Translations under genes and position numbers: made by a program
Part shown: positions 56,155-64,000 of the stretch, in pieces
Numbering within the stretch: position 1 is the first letter of the stretch
How the letters are laid out: each line of letters starts with the position of its first letter
The notes under the pieces: model-generated
Database searches by the model: none
The model's input: only the letters and a program-made list of their open reading frames with translations
Told to the model about the DNA's origin: nothing
Assembly: GCF_037893015.1 (NCBI RefSeq)
Contig: NC_133658.1
Span: 255,807,356-255,871,355, forward strand
Reading direction: 5' to 3'
From: Macrotis lagotis
Taxonomy: Eukaryota > Chordata > Mammalia > Peramelemorphia > Peramelidae
DNA: 64,000 nucleotides

Positions 56155-56300
56155 CAGTGAATGAATGAATGAATAAAAAAACACATTTGGTAAGGTCTTA
56201 CTGTGTGCATTTCAATGAGCAAAATTCTAGGAACACAAACAAAAAAGACAATGTAGGGCCTACTTTCAAGAAGCTCACATTCTCAAAGAGGAGATACCAC
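56155..56300 (-). repeat. L2 3' end fragment, antisense
   Basis: The sequence 'gtgaatgaatgaatgaataa', 'taaggtcttactgtgtgcat', 'ttctaggaacacaaacaaaa' and 'tttcaagaagctcacattct' is in correct antisense order, with the terminal tgaa repeats. Confidence 0.8.
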
Positions 56301-56993
56301 ATAGATTAGATTTCAAAGGGGAGGGAAAGATTTGAATGTACAATTGGTCAGAATCTAAGCAGATGACAAGGGTCACTGGGATTCATTGGCAGGTCATGTG
56401 ACAGTGTTCAGTGGTCTGGAGGATGTGGAGCAAGGCAGATGGTGAAGCTCAAAGTATTTTAGGAGGAAGTAGCAGGGCAAATAAGGTCTAATAGTCCTCT
56501 ATCATCCAGAAGGATTATATTTGGAGATTGCCAGCTCCTCCAAGCAGTGTGAGCTTCCATAATTACTCTGCAAGGTAGGGGAGACTGGAGGGACCTGTGA
56601 TTTATTAATCACTAGGAAGCTAGAAGTGGCTCAAATGGAGTAGAGATTCCAAGATCTCTCACAAAGAATGGGCATGATAAAGATTAGTGGCTAATCAAGA
56701 GTAGAGCAGTTAGGAGAAGGGACTTCTTGTTCATCATTTCCACCTAGTGCACTTATGGGGTCTGGGCAGGGACAAAGAAAGGGAAAACTGGAGAGGAGAA
56801 AAGAAAGAAAAAGGAAGAGCATTCATGCTAGAAACTATTCTCACCTATCTACCTTCGATGGAAGAAGTGAAGAAAGGAAGAAAGGGTAAAAGAAAACCTG
56901 TTGGTAACACCAATGATGAGACTATTAAGGTGAAAGTGTGAATGGATCCATTAATGAAGAAATATAATGTCCATCATCTATATCCAAACCTGA

Positions 56994-56994
<1 letters not shown>
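56301..56994. other. no gene recognised
   Basis: Slightly purine-rich. A basic 64-codon frame at 56747-56941 (plus) reflects AGGAA-rich composition and shows no domain. Confidence 0.4.

Positions 56995-57085
<91 letters not shown>
56995..57085. repeat. (TG)n(GA)n compound microsatellite
   Basis: About 16 TG units pass directly into about 28 GA units, nearly uninterrupted. Confidence 0.98.
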
Positions 57086-57086
<1 letters not shown>

Positions 57087-57310
57087 CAGAATGGTTTAAT
57101 GGCTAAAATATAGAATCCAGAGTCAAGATGTCCTGAATTTAAATATCACCTCTGACATTTACTAGCCTTCTGAGTCTTACTTTTCTTAACTATACAATGG
57201 GGATATTGTACCATCAACCTAAATTTTTAATGAGGATCAAATGACAGAATATAAATGTGTTTTGCAAAATTTACAGAACTACATGAATGTCAGTTATTAT
57301 TACTATCAAG
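57086..57310 (+). repeat. CORE-SINE (MAR1/MIR type)
   Basis: The head 'gcagaatggtttaatggcta' is followed by 'gtcctgaatttaaatatcac', 'ctctgacatttactagcctt', 'actatacaatggggatattg', 'aatgaggatcaaatgacaga' and 'gtcagttattattactatca'. Its 5' edge abuts the microsatellite. Confidence 0.85.
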
Positions 57311-57391
57311 TAATCAATCCTAGGTTCTCAAAAGTAATGATCACTGTTTTTGCTTAACTGTTTTTACTTTGATACTTTAGAATGAGTTCCC

Positions 57392-57419
57392 TTTAAATAA
57401 GGGTATACCCTTATTTAAA
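57392..57419. repeat. 28-bp perfect palindrome
   Basis: Two 14-bp arms (tttaaataagggta / tacccttatttaaa) meet without a spacer at 57405/57406. Allowing a 2-bp bulge, a further ccc/ggg pairing extends it. No neighbouring element explains it. Confidence 0.9.
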
Positions 57420-57954
57420 TTGGGAAGGGAAAAGACAGATTATTGAGAAGTGGTGGTATTAAAAGCAAATCCCCACAAATCAATAAAATATTAACAACAA
57501 AAATTACAATAGCAACAGGCCCAATTTCTGACATTTACTATTGGATTAGAAGAAATTTGACTATGGACCCAGGTACAGATTATCCACCTATGTCACTGAA
57601 AACCAGTTTATGTTGCCCATTGATGTATGAATTGTTTATCCGTGGCATCTCATGAAATATTGAAGGGTAGAAATCATACTACTACATCATAGGCTTTTAA
57701 AAAGTTTCCAAATCCATTTGTCATATAGAAAAAAAATAAAATGATTTTACTTTGCACAGAGTATGAAATAGTTCAAATAAGTGTTCATAGGAAGAAAGAT
57801 TCCTGCTCAATAAAAGGTAAAAATACTACTAATAAGAAAGATTCAAAAATATTAGGGGAAAAAACAACTAAAGGTAATGAGCTCCCCAACCCAGGGTGAT
57901 ACTTAAATTGAAGTTGGTTGATCATTTAATGGGGATATAACAAAAGGGACTTAA
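57420..57954. other. no gene recognised
   Basis: AT-rich. The plus-strand frame 57443-57655 has no motif. Confidence 0.4.
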
Positions 57955-58008
57955 ACTCCAAGAAAGATGGCCTTTATGATACCCTCCAATTCTAAGATTT
58001 TATTAATT
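57955..58008 (+). repeat. CR1/L3-type SINE tail
   Basis: The sequence 'gatggcctttatgataccct' followed by 'ccaattctaagattttatt' is the terminal motif of CR1/L3-tailed SINEs. The rest of the SINE upstream is too worn to outline. Confidence 0.55.
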
Positions 58009-58849
58009 TAGTCGATGTTTTATTTCGGTTTTGGATACTAAACTGAACCAGTGATGGTAGTCTAATGATTAATAGGAAATAAAGATCTCTGAACTCATCA
58101 AAATTGTCTTCCATTTGCTGTGTTTAGGTCTTCCAGGATGGCAAAATTGACTGGGCAAATATGCTGAATAAGAATCTACCCCCCCACACTGTCTTGAGGG
58201 TGACTTCTGTTCCCTACCCTTTTTTACATTTCCTTCTCTGTATAAACTACATTACAGAGAATCGTGAAGAAAATGGAAAACAAATAAAAATCTACTACTA
58301 CCTTCTTCAGGTCTGTAAAAACCTTTTCCAATTTTTAATGAGTGTTGTTTGGGCTTGGGGCAAAGGTAAGGTTAGTTGTTTTCCATCTTTGGCAGTGACA
58401 TGATGCACACAGCCTACCCATCGTCAACCTAATCATGAATTAATTTGGGGGAGGGGAAGAGTGCAGAACACTGAATCTAAATATGAAATCTAGTTAGGTA
58501 TCTAGCCACATCTGGTTCATTTAAATCTCCAGGGGCCATATTTAAAGAGAAAACCATTTCTGTTCATACAGTTCCTCATACAGAGATGCCAGCATGAAGA
58601 TGTAGCCACAAATTAAAAACAAAACATTGGCTTGAATTTCATCCCAAGTCCATCCACAGCCTAGTGTAATGTCTGTTGACTGCCATTAATTGACCATTTT
58701 CCCTTGTCATACTTTATCAACAACTGTAGTCACCTACCTTTTTGAGCATCTTAATTTTTCCCCTTTCTCAAAATCTAGTGTGTCTTTCATGTAAATTATT
58801 GTAATATCACCACTATGACTATCAATAATAGCAGTGAATATTTAAGTTG
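58009..58849. other. no gene or repeat recognised
   Basis: The 80-codon plus-strand frame 58161-58403 has no motif. Confidence 0.4.
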
Positions 58850-59000
58850 TGCTTTTCATTTTAATAAGGACTTTTATATTAAACTTGATGTTTATTTGAA
58901 CTTTTAAAAAATCCCATGAATCAAATAATATAGGTATTATTATTCCCATTTTGCAGAAGCAGAAATTGAAACTTAAGGATCTTGCCTGATTCAGAGAAAT
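58850..59000 (-). repeat. MIR-class SINE, antisense
   Basis: A worn 'aaatcccatgaatcaaataa' followed by 'ggtattattattcccatttt' and 'gcagaagcagaaattgaaac' gives the antisense MIR 3' half. Confidence 0.65.
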
Positions 59001-59022
59001 GAATCAGAGAAAAAAATATATA

Positions 59023-59026
<4 letters not shown>

Positions 59027-59069
<43 letters not shown>
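59027..59069. repeat. (TG)n microsatellite
   Basis: About 20 TG units between two MIR-class copies. Confidence 0.97.
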
Positions 59070-59072
<3 letters not shown>

Positions 59073-59094
59073 TGCTATTCATCAAACTAGATTT

Positions 59095-59420
59095 GTGGAC
59101 AGGCCTGGATTTAGAGTCAAAAGACCTGGATTCAAGTCCTAGCTTCTTGACTTACTAAAAATGTAAGCCAGTAAAATTCAGTGTCACCCAATAATATTAA
59201 TAAACAATCATTGCATAGTAAAATTTTGCATTTCAAATTTTAAAAGTATTTTTCACATGTGAGATAATATAATCCTGAGTTAATCATTTATCCTTTCTCA
59301 GACTCAGTTTTCTCAACTAAAAAATGGGGAATCATACTTCATAGGATTGTAAGAATCAAATGAGATGCTAGAACTTAAAGAACTATATAAATGTCTGTTA
59401 TTGTTATTATTATTATTATC
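59095..59420 (+). repeat. CORE-SINE split by another SINE fragment
   Basis: The 5' part (59095-59165: 'gacaggcctggatttagagt', 'cctggattcaagtcctagct') and the 3' part (about 59270-59420: 'cctttctcagactcagtttt', 'ataggattgtaagaatcaaa', then an ATT tract) belong to one plus-strand SINE. Between them, at about 59195-59272, is an antisense 3' piece ('caatcattgcatagtaaaat', 'tatttttcacatgtgagata'). Confidence 0.7.
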
Positions 59421-59424
59421 CTTT

Positions 59425-59780
59425 TAAAAATGGGGAAGTGGAGGCTCATAGTGTTTAAATGATTTACCATTTAACAATAATCAGAGATTGAGAGCAGGAA
59501 GAGCCCTCAGGAACCACCTAGCCCAATCCTTTCATTTTACAGATAAGAAAAATGAGAACCAAGGAAGTGACTTGCACAAGCTCATCAAGTTAAAGCATCA
59601 GAGATATGATTTGAAACCAGTCTCTCTGTTGCTTCCCATATACTAACCTGCTTCCCTGATAATGTGACCTCCTATGGATCACTTTGTTATTTAATGAAAA
59701 AAGCGAGGACTCAATACTAGGACTCTGAACTTCAAGTCCATTGCTTTTTCTACCATAGTTCACATATCTAGCTCACAAAT
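59425..59780 (-). repeat. antisense SINE cluster
   Basis: A short CORE scrap (59425-59465: 'agtggaggctcatagtgttt'), then a good CR1/L3-tailed SINE (59483-59660: 'agattgagagcaggaagagc', 'ttcattttacagataagaaa', 'gatttgaaaccagtctctct'), then a 5' half scrap (59705-59775: 'tactaggactctgaacttca'). Confidence 0.65.
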
Positions 59781-60233
59781 ACAGTCATTGTGCACTTCCT
59801 CTTATTTCTGAATTGTTAATAATGTAATACCCAACTTAGCAAAGTTGAAGTTTTTGGTCTGAGAATTAAATGAAGGAGAAGATCCACAGACCATGATCTC
59901 AAAACTATTTGGAAGGTCAGAGTACATGCCAGTACAATTTTATACATGATGCACACATACAAATCCATGTCAAATGGATATGAGAAATGAATTTTAAAAA
60001 ATTTTATCCAGCCCATAGCTGCTGATAGCACAGTCCCTGAGGGCCAGAGCAGTTTAGCCTACAGTGTTCTCTAAGCTAAGAAAATCAAGTGTCTAAATTC
60101 ATATCTTCACCTTCCCTAAAAACGAAAGGCTATGTAAGCCAATTTCTATTTTTGGTCAATCAACCTAAGTCGGCCAAATTTGAGTTCCAGTTTTAATATA
60201 GAGCTTTTTGCATAAAACTAAGTCCTTTATAAT

Positions 60234-60268
60234 TGTTGATGTTGTTGTTGTTGTTGTTGCTGTTGTTA
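60234..60268. repeat. (TTG)n microsatellite
   Basis: About 11 units with one gct interruption. Confidence 0.93.
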
Positions 60269-60644
60269 CTATCAATTCTTTTTATTATGAACTTTGCTAT
60301 CCTTAAGTAGTCTTTTGGAGGAAGTACTATAGTTTATTTGAAGAGAATACATTTCAATTTATTTCCAAAGTAAAGTAAACTGGTACTGCTTCTCTCACAG
60401 TGAAAACTGAAGATGTAAAAACAATTTATGATGGTTGACTTTTTCCTCAGGTGATTCAGCCAAATATTTGGTTTAGCCAAATAAGCATCCTCATGTCTCT
60501 TTTCATCATGAAAGACAGTGTTTGCTGTTTATCCCATACACATCAGCTTCTTATGAGTAAGAAATGCCTTCTGGAAATGCCTTATGGAAGGGCAAGTTAT
60601 GGTCCTGAATAGGAAAATTTTCCTTGAAAGAAGTTCTTTGGAGA

Positions 60645-60915
60645 AATGCATAAAATGTTCAACTTAAAATCTGGAAGACCTGAATTCAAATCTTTCTATA
60701 GACCACTTCTAGCCTGTGTGTTGCTGGGCAAATCCATTATCTTCTTACTACCTCAGTTTTCACCTCTATAAAATGGGAATGATAACAGCACTTATAGATC
60801 TCACAGGGTTGTTATCACTCTCTGGATCAAATGAGATGATTTATGTGAAACATTTTACAAACCTTAAATCAGATTGCAAATGCTATTACTTATAGTTATT
60901 AGCAATTAGATCTTT
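60645..60915 (+). repeat. CORE-SINE (MAR1 type)
   Basis: The sequence 'ggaagacctgaattcaaatc', 'cctgtgtgttgctgggcaaa', 'tcagttttcacctctataaa', 'ctcacagggttgttatcact', 'gatcaaatgagatgatttat' and 'cattttacaaaccttaaatc' makes a well-preserved full copy. Confidence 0.88.
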
Positions 60916-60954
60916 CCAAAACTGGAATTGCCTGCTTCAATAATAAATGAGTAC

Positions 60955-61085
60955 CTTTTCTGTAGAGATTTCAAGCAAAGACTGGATGACCACTTGATGA
61001 GAATGCTATCAAGAGGATTCTTGGCTAGGTACCAGCTGACCGAGATGAACTCCAAGTTCTAATTCTGAGATCTGGTGGTTCTGTG
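60955..61085 (+). mobile_element. L3/CR1 LINE 3' end
   Basis: The sequence 'gagatttcaagcaaagactg', 'gatgaccacttgatgagaat', 'gctatcaagaggattcttgg' and 'ctccaagttctaattctgag' gives the terminal CR1/L3 region (tcttcaagcagaggctggatgaccacttg...). The ggactagatgacctctgagg block has partly decayed. Confidence 0.75.
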
Positions 61086-61894
61086 TGACTTGGTGCCATT
61101 CACCAACTATGACCTGACAGCTGTGCCTCTCCTAGGCATCCAGGTGAGCTGGATAAGATTCGAAGACTCTCTGCCTAGATAGACAATGATTCCCTGACAC
61201 CTGGGCAGAGAGATATCAGTTTTTCTTTCTGGTATATAGAGTTGCTACACCATTGTCATACTCAAGGAGGCAGGGAATTGCATTTTTTAAACAGGAAGCA
61301 TTAGGTTTTTTCCTTTGTTTTGCTCTGAGGTCACTTATAGGCAACAGATAAAAGCAGAGGGAAGGCCAGATCTCTGACTATATATTATATACACCAGCAA
61401 AAGAGCCAGGTTAAACCTCTTTTTGGAAGAGCAGTACACATCAGAGGAGCTAGATATCTGGTCAGTTTGCTCTGTGTTTCAGTGATGAGGTTTTCTGAAG
61501 ACAGTCTTGAAGAAGATAGGCAACTCAGTTTCTTAAGAAGAGGCATAGCTAGAGATTTTTGCAACTGCTATAAGAAACTTGGAATGGGATGGAGAAGAGA
61601 AGTCCTTCCCCCCTCCCCATATTACATAACGTTTCTGCATCACTAGAAGACTAGCTGTAGCTAGTCTGGACTATTCTGGACAACTCTGTGTGGTTGTTGG
61701 GGAAAGCAATACACTCTTAGTTGGTTCTCTTAGTGTCTTCTGAACTTCTTACTCTGGGCCAAGGTTCCAATGTCTCTGCACTAGTTACAGCTCTAGATAA
61801 AAGGTTAATGGCAATTGTCTTCTTGGCAGTTCTTTATGAGCTGTTGCCCAGCTGGATTATAAGTTTGTGTCAGAAGTTTCAAGATCTTGATATT
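61086..61894. other. no gene or repeat recognised
   Basis: No frames with motifs. The plus-strand frame 61721-61918 runs into the SINE that follows. Confidence 0.4.
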
Positions 61895-62106
61895 CCAATT
61901 TTGTTTGACCCATCATGATCTCATTTGGGATTTTCTTGCTAAATATCCTACATCAGTTTGTAATTTTCCTTCTTGAGCTCATTTTACAGGTGAAAAAAAC
62001 TGAGACAAATGGGGTTAAATGACTTAAATATCTGAGGTTGGATTTGAACCAGATCTTCCAGAACCCAGACTCAGTGCTTTATGTACTGTGCCACCTAGAT
62101 ATCCAA
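61895..62106 (-). repeat. type B SINE, antisense, internally deleted
   Basis: The sequence 'tcatgatctcatttgggatt', 'ttcttgctaaatatcctaca', 'gagctcattttacaggtgaa', 'caaatggggttaaatgactt' and 'ctgtgccacctagatatcc' is antisense type B. The cccagggtcacacagctagtaag segment is missing after the aaatgactt block. Confidence 0.85.
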
Positions 62107-62244
62107 GATTCTGTTAGATCCAATGCTTAGACTAGGATATTATGATAATACAAAATACTGGCCAGGTTTATACCTTCAAAAACTCAAATATGCCTTTCCC
62201 CTACAACAAAATTTATTTGTCTTTTCTCTTCTACCATTCCCTGG

Positions 62245-62520
62245 CAAGATGAGAAGTGTACTGATAAGATTTAGATGGTCTGAGTTCAAATCCCCTCAGG
62301 AAAGCCACTTGATCTCTTCAGTCCCCAGTTTTCTTATCCATAAAGTGACCTCTTCCATTTAATGGAATAACAGAAGAATATTTAATCTTTCAGAGTCCTA
62401 GTTGCCTCATTAGTAAAATGAGACTAATTCTCCACCTATCTATAGCACAGGGCTATTTGCAAAAGCCAAAGAAGAAAATGCATGATGAAGTATTTGTAAA
62501 CTATATAAAAGTACTATATG
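62245..62520 (+). repeat. MIR-class SINE, rearranged
   Basis: A first piece (62265-62350: 'gatggtctgagttcaaatcc', 'cagttttcttatccataaag') and a second (62385-62520: 'gttgcctcattagtaaaatg', 'ttgtaaactatataaaagta') both contain the same CORE block. Two overlapping SINE pieces are more likely than one. Confidence 0.6.
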
Positions 62521-62917
62521 GCTAGTCAGGTGTTAGGTTAGTCCTGGGATATGGCTATAATAACAGCTACCAGGAAAAACTCAGGTTGTGGGGGGAGCTC
62601 TTAAACTCAGAACTCTGAGCTACTGTGAGCTGGGAGAATCTGGTATCTGTACTAAGTCTGGCATCAATATTATGAGCCAAAAAGAAGAGCAGGAGATTGG
62701 AAGGGAATGAAGGAAGGAAGGGAAAGGATTGCTGAAGGGAGAATGAACTGGCCCAAGATATAGAATGAATACATCAAAACTCCAGCAGTGAAATAGGGCA
62801 GGAGAATCAGCTTTACTATAAAAATACCATAGCAATATGTCATCACTTTATTTAAATATCACAATATTTTGTAACAATCATGAAGGATATTCAATGGAAG
62901 AAAGATTCCCTATGGAT
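62521..62917. other. no gene or repeat recognised
   Basis: The minus-strand frame 62620-62835 has no motif. Confidence 0.4.
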
Positions 62918-63066
62918 AGGGATTCTCAACCTTTTTTGTGTATAATGGCTATCTTATAAATCTTATGGACTCCTGAAAATATTTCTTTAAATGCAGAGAA
63001 ATGAAATACATATGATAACAAAGAAATCCAATCATATTATGTTACAAATCAAATCAAAATATTTTA
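62918..63066. mobile_element. probable non-autonomous DNA transposon end (hAT-like)
   Basis: It begins 'agggattctcaacctttttt', similar to the terminal repeats of many mammalian hAT-family MER elements. It continues 'cttatggactcctgaaaata' and 'ttctttaaatgcagagaaat', in an order I recall from old mammalian repeats of this type. The other terminus is missing; an RTE remnant takes over by about 63088. Confidence 0.45.
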
Positions 63067-63087
63067 AGCCAAATTTACAGAAACAAA

Positions 63088-63463
63088 TTCAGAAATTCTG
63101 CAGTTGGCAAGGTCCTCAAAAGATCATTTTTGAGGGTGACATTGTGCTGATTGCATCCAGTCCTGGAACACTGAACAACAGCTTAAATGAGATTCATAAT
63201 TACTCAGGAGAGTTTGTTCTAACTAACCACAGAGGAAAAAAGAAGTAGATTGAAAAATGGCTATTGCTCACAGCCTGATAAGCCAGTTGATTGGACAATC
63301 CATGGAATCTGCAATCAGATAGATATGTAAATATAAAGATAAACAGAAATAGATATGCATCTAATAAGTTACATTATTTTCCAAATTATTTATCAATAAA
63401 AATTCCATATTGGCACTGTTTACCTCTATCTACCTATCACCTATCCATACATATATTCATCTG

Positions 63464-63503
<40 letters not shown>

Positions 63504-63553
63504 CCTATTTAGCAGTCCATCAATCCATCCATCTATCTGTCAATCTATCTATC

Positions 63554-63600
<47 letters not shown>

Positions 63601-63890
63601 AGTTTTCCTGGACAAATGCTGTAAACTTGACAGTGAGCTGAGATCTAAAGTGAATAGAAGGAAGAGTGGAGATCTAGATTGCCTTTGGTGAAATGTCCTC
63701 AATCCTCTCCCTTAAAAAAAATCAACTTTTTAATACTAATACTCTTCCATTAATGCAATATGGCTAGAGGTCATGGAATTCCATAATCTTCTACAGAATC
63801 AAGGCAATGGAAAGAGACATGGTAGATAATCATCAAATATTTCAGACAAGTCATGAAGAATTGTGCATCAGAAATGAATAAAAGGAATAA
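63088..63890 (+). mobile_element. RTE-clade LINE remnant (C-terminal reverse transcriptase region)
   Basis: The residues 'DIVLIASSPGTL' (63138-63173) are the RTE catalytic region, normally F-A-D-D-I-V-L; here the first acidic residue is replaced (E-G-D). Downstream broken frames give a stretch like W.LLLTA.K..D (63250-63290). After a CTAT microsatellite come '[19 protein letters not shown]' (about 63634-63690) and an AMERDMV-like stretch (about 63805-63830), in the order expected for RTE ends. Frameshifts and stops show it is dead. Confidence 0.72.
63420..63600. repeat. (CTAT)n microsatellite, two tracts
   Basis: Perfect ctat runs at about 63460-63502 and 63552-63600, separated by imperfect ccat/ctat units. 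They produce Ile-Tyr-Leu-Ser frames that are not genes. The tract sits inside the RTE remnant. Confidence 0.97.
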
Positions 63891-63969
63891 AAATATGACA
63901 AAAATAATCATAGGACATTTAAACAGTGCATACTGTATAAAGTGTACAATCAGAAAAGTCAAGTCTGGT

Positions 63970-64000
63970 CAAGTGAAGTCACTAAAGCATTTATTAAGTG
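63970..64000 (-). repeat. possible L2 3' end, cut by the window edge
   Basis: The sequence 'taaagcatttattaagtg' resembles the start of an antisense L2 tail (caagcatttattaagtgcttactatgtgcc), but only the first bases lie in the window. Confidence 0.4.

Noticed and set aside
56747-56941. Short basic protein frame (Lys/Arg/Glu-rich)
   Set aside because: Produced by purine-rich sequence. No motif and no conserved start context.
63291-63691. Ile-Tyr-Leu-Ser-rich plus-strand frames and a CRISPR-like regular repeat
   Set aside because: They are the CTAT microsatellite. The units are 4 bp with no spacers, so it is not a CRISPR array.
1-64000. Endogenous retrovirus or LTR element
   Set aside because: I looked for paired LTRs, primer-binding-site or polypurine-tract context and gag/pol/env-like frames. 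None could be supported by eye.

Overview
The window reads as non-coding DNA from a marsupial nuclear genome. It is AT-rich and contains no recognisable host exon, tRNA, functional rRNA or CRISPR array. The marsupial assignment rests on its retroposons. There are tRNA-derived SINEs starting ggggcagctaggtggc (called type A here, WSINE1/WALLSI-like). Other tRNA-headed SINEs have a distal part containing ggagaaggaaatggcaa (type B, SINE1-like). There are many CORE-SINE/MIR-class copies (MIR, MAR1, THER1 type), SINEs with a CR1/L3-like tail, and L1, L2, L3/CR1 and RTE LINE remnants. Family names come from remembered consensus sequences, since no search could be run. I cannot name the species.

Layout. 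1-13 kb: AT-rich single-copy sequence with scattered old SINEs, a 5S-rRNA-like relic near 3.3 kb and a head-to-head pair of younger type A SINEs, each with its own target-site duplication (TSD), at 8.5-8.9 kb. 13-17.7 kb: mostly free of repeats, with two stretches that could be conserved regulatory elements. 17.7-38 kb: a long L3/CR1 remnant (17.7-18.3 kb), many L2 and MIR pieces, a decayed RTE LINE (32.5-34.4 kb) and an L2 interrupted by two SINEs (35.2-36.1 kb). 38-43 kb: the most striking locus, a 3.16 kb L1-derived element on the minus strand. It has a GC-rich 5' UTR, a broken ORF1, no ORF2, three SINE-like modules antisense to it in the 3' UTR, and a perfect 13-bp TSD. A pair of unusually similar MIR copies lies in inverted orientation on either side. 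43-50 kb: more SINEs and a second L1-derived element (2.8 kb, plus strand). It has intact ends and a perfect 13-bp TSD, but its inside is deleted, partly duplicated and partly inverted. 50-64 kb: single-copy sequence, L2 and MIR relics, large microsatellites, an L3/CR1 3' end and a second RTE LINE remnant at the right edge.

No genes act together here. The biology is that of a retrotransposon-filled gene desert or a very large intron. The only protein-coding traces are inactivated LINE ORFs. The short open frames elsewhere look like chance, low-complexity sequence or shadows of repeats. The best candidates for something little described are the ORF1-only (HAL1-like) L1 element with its antisense SINE modules, the scrambled second L1, the 5S-like head followed by an L2-like tail, and an interspersed repeat I cannot name that occurs twice.
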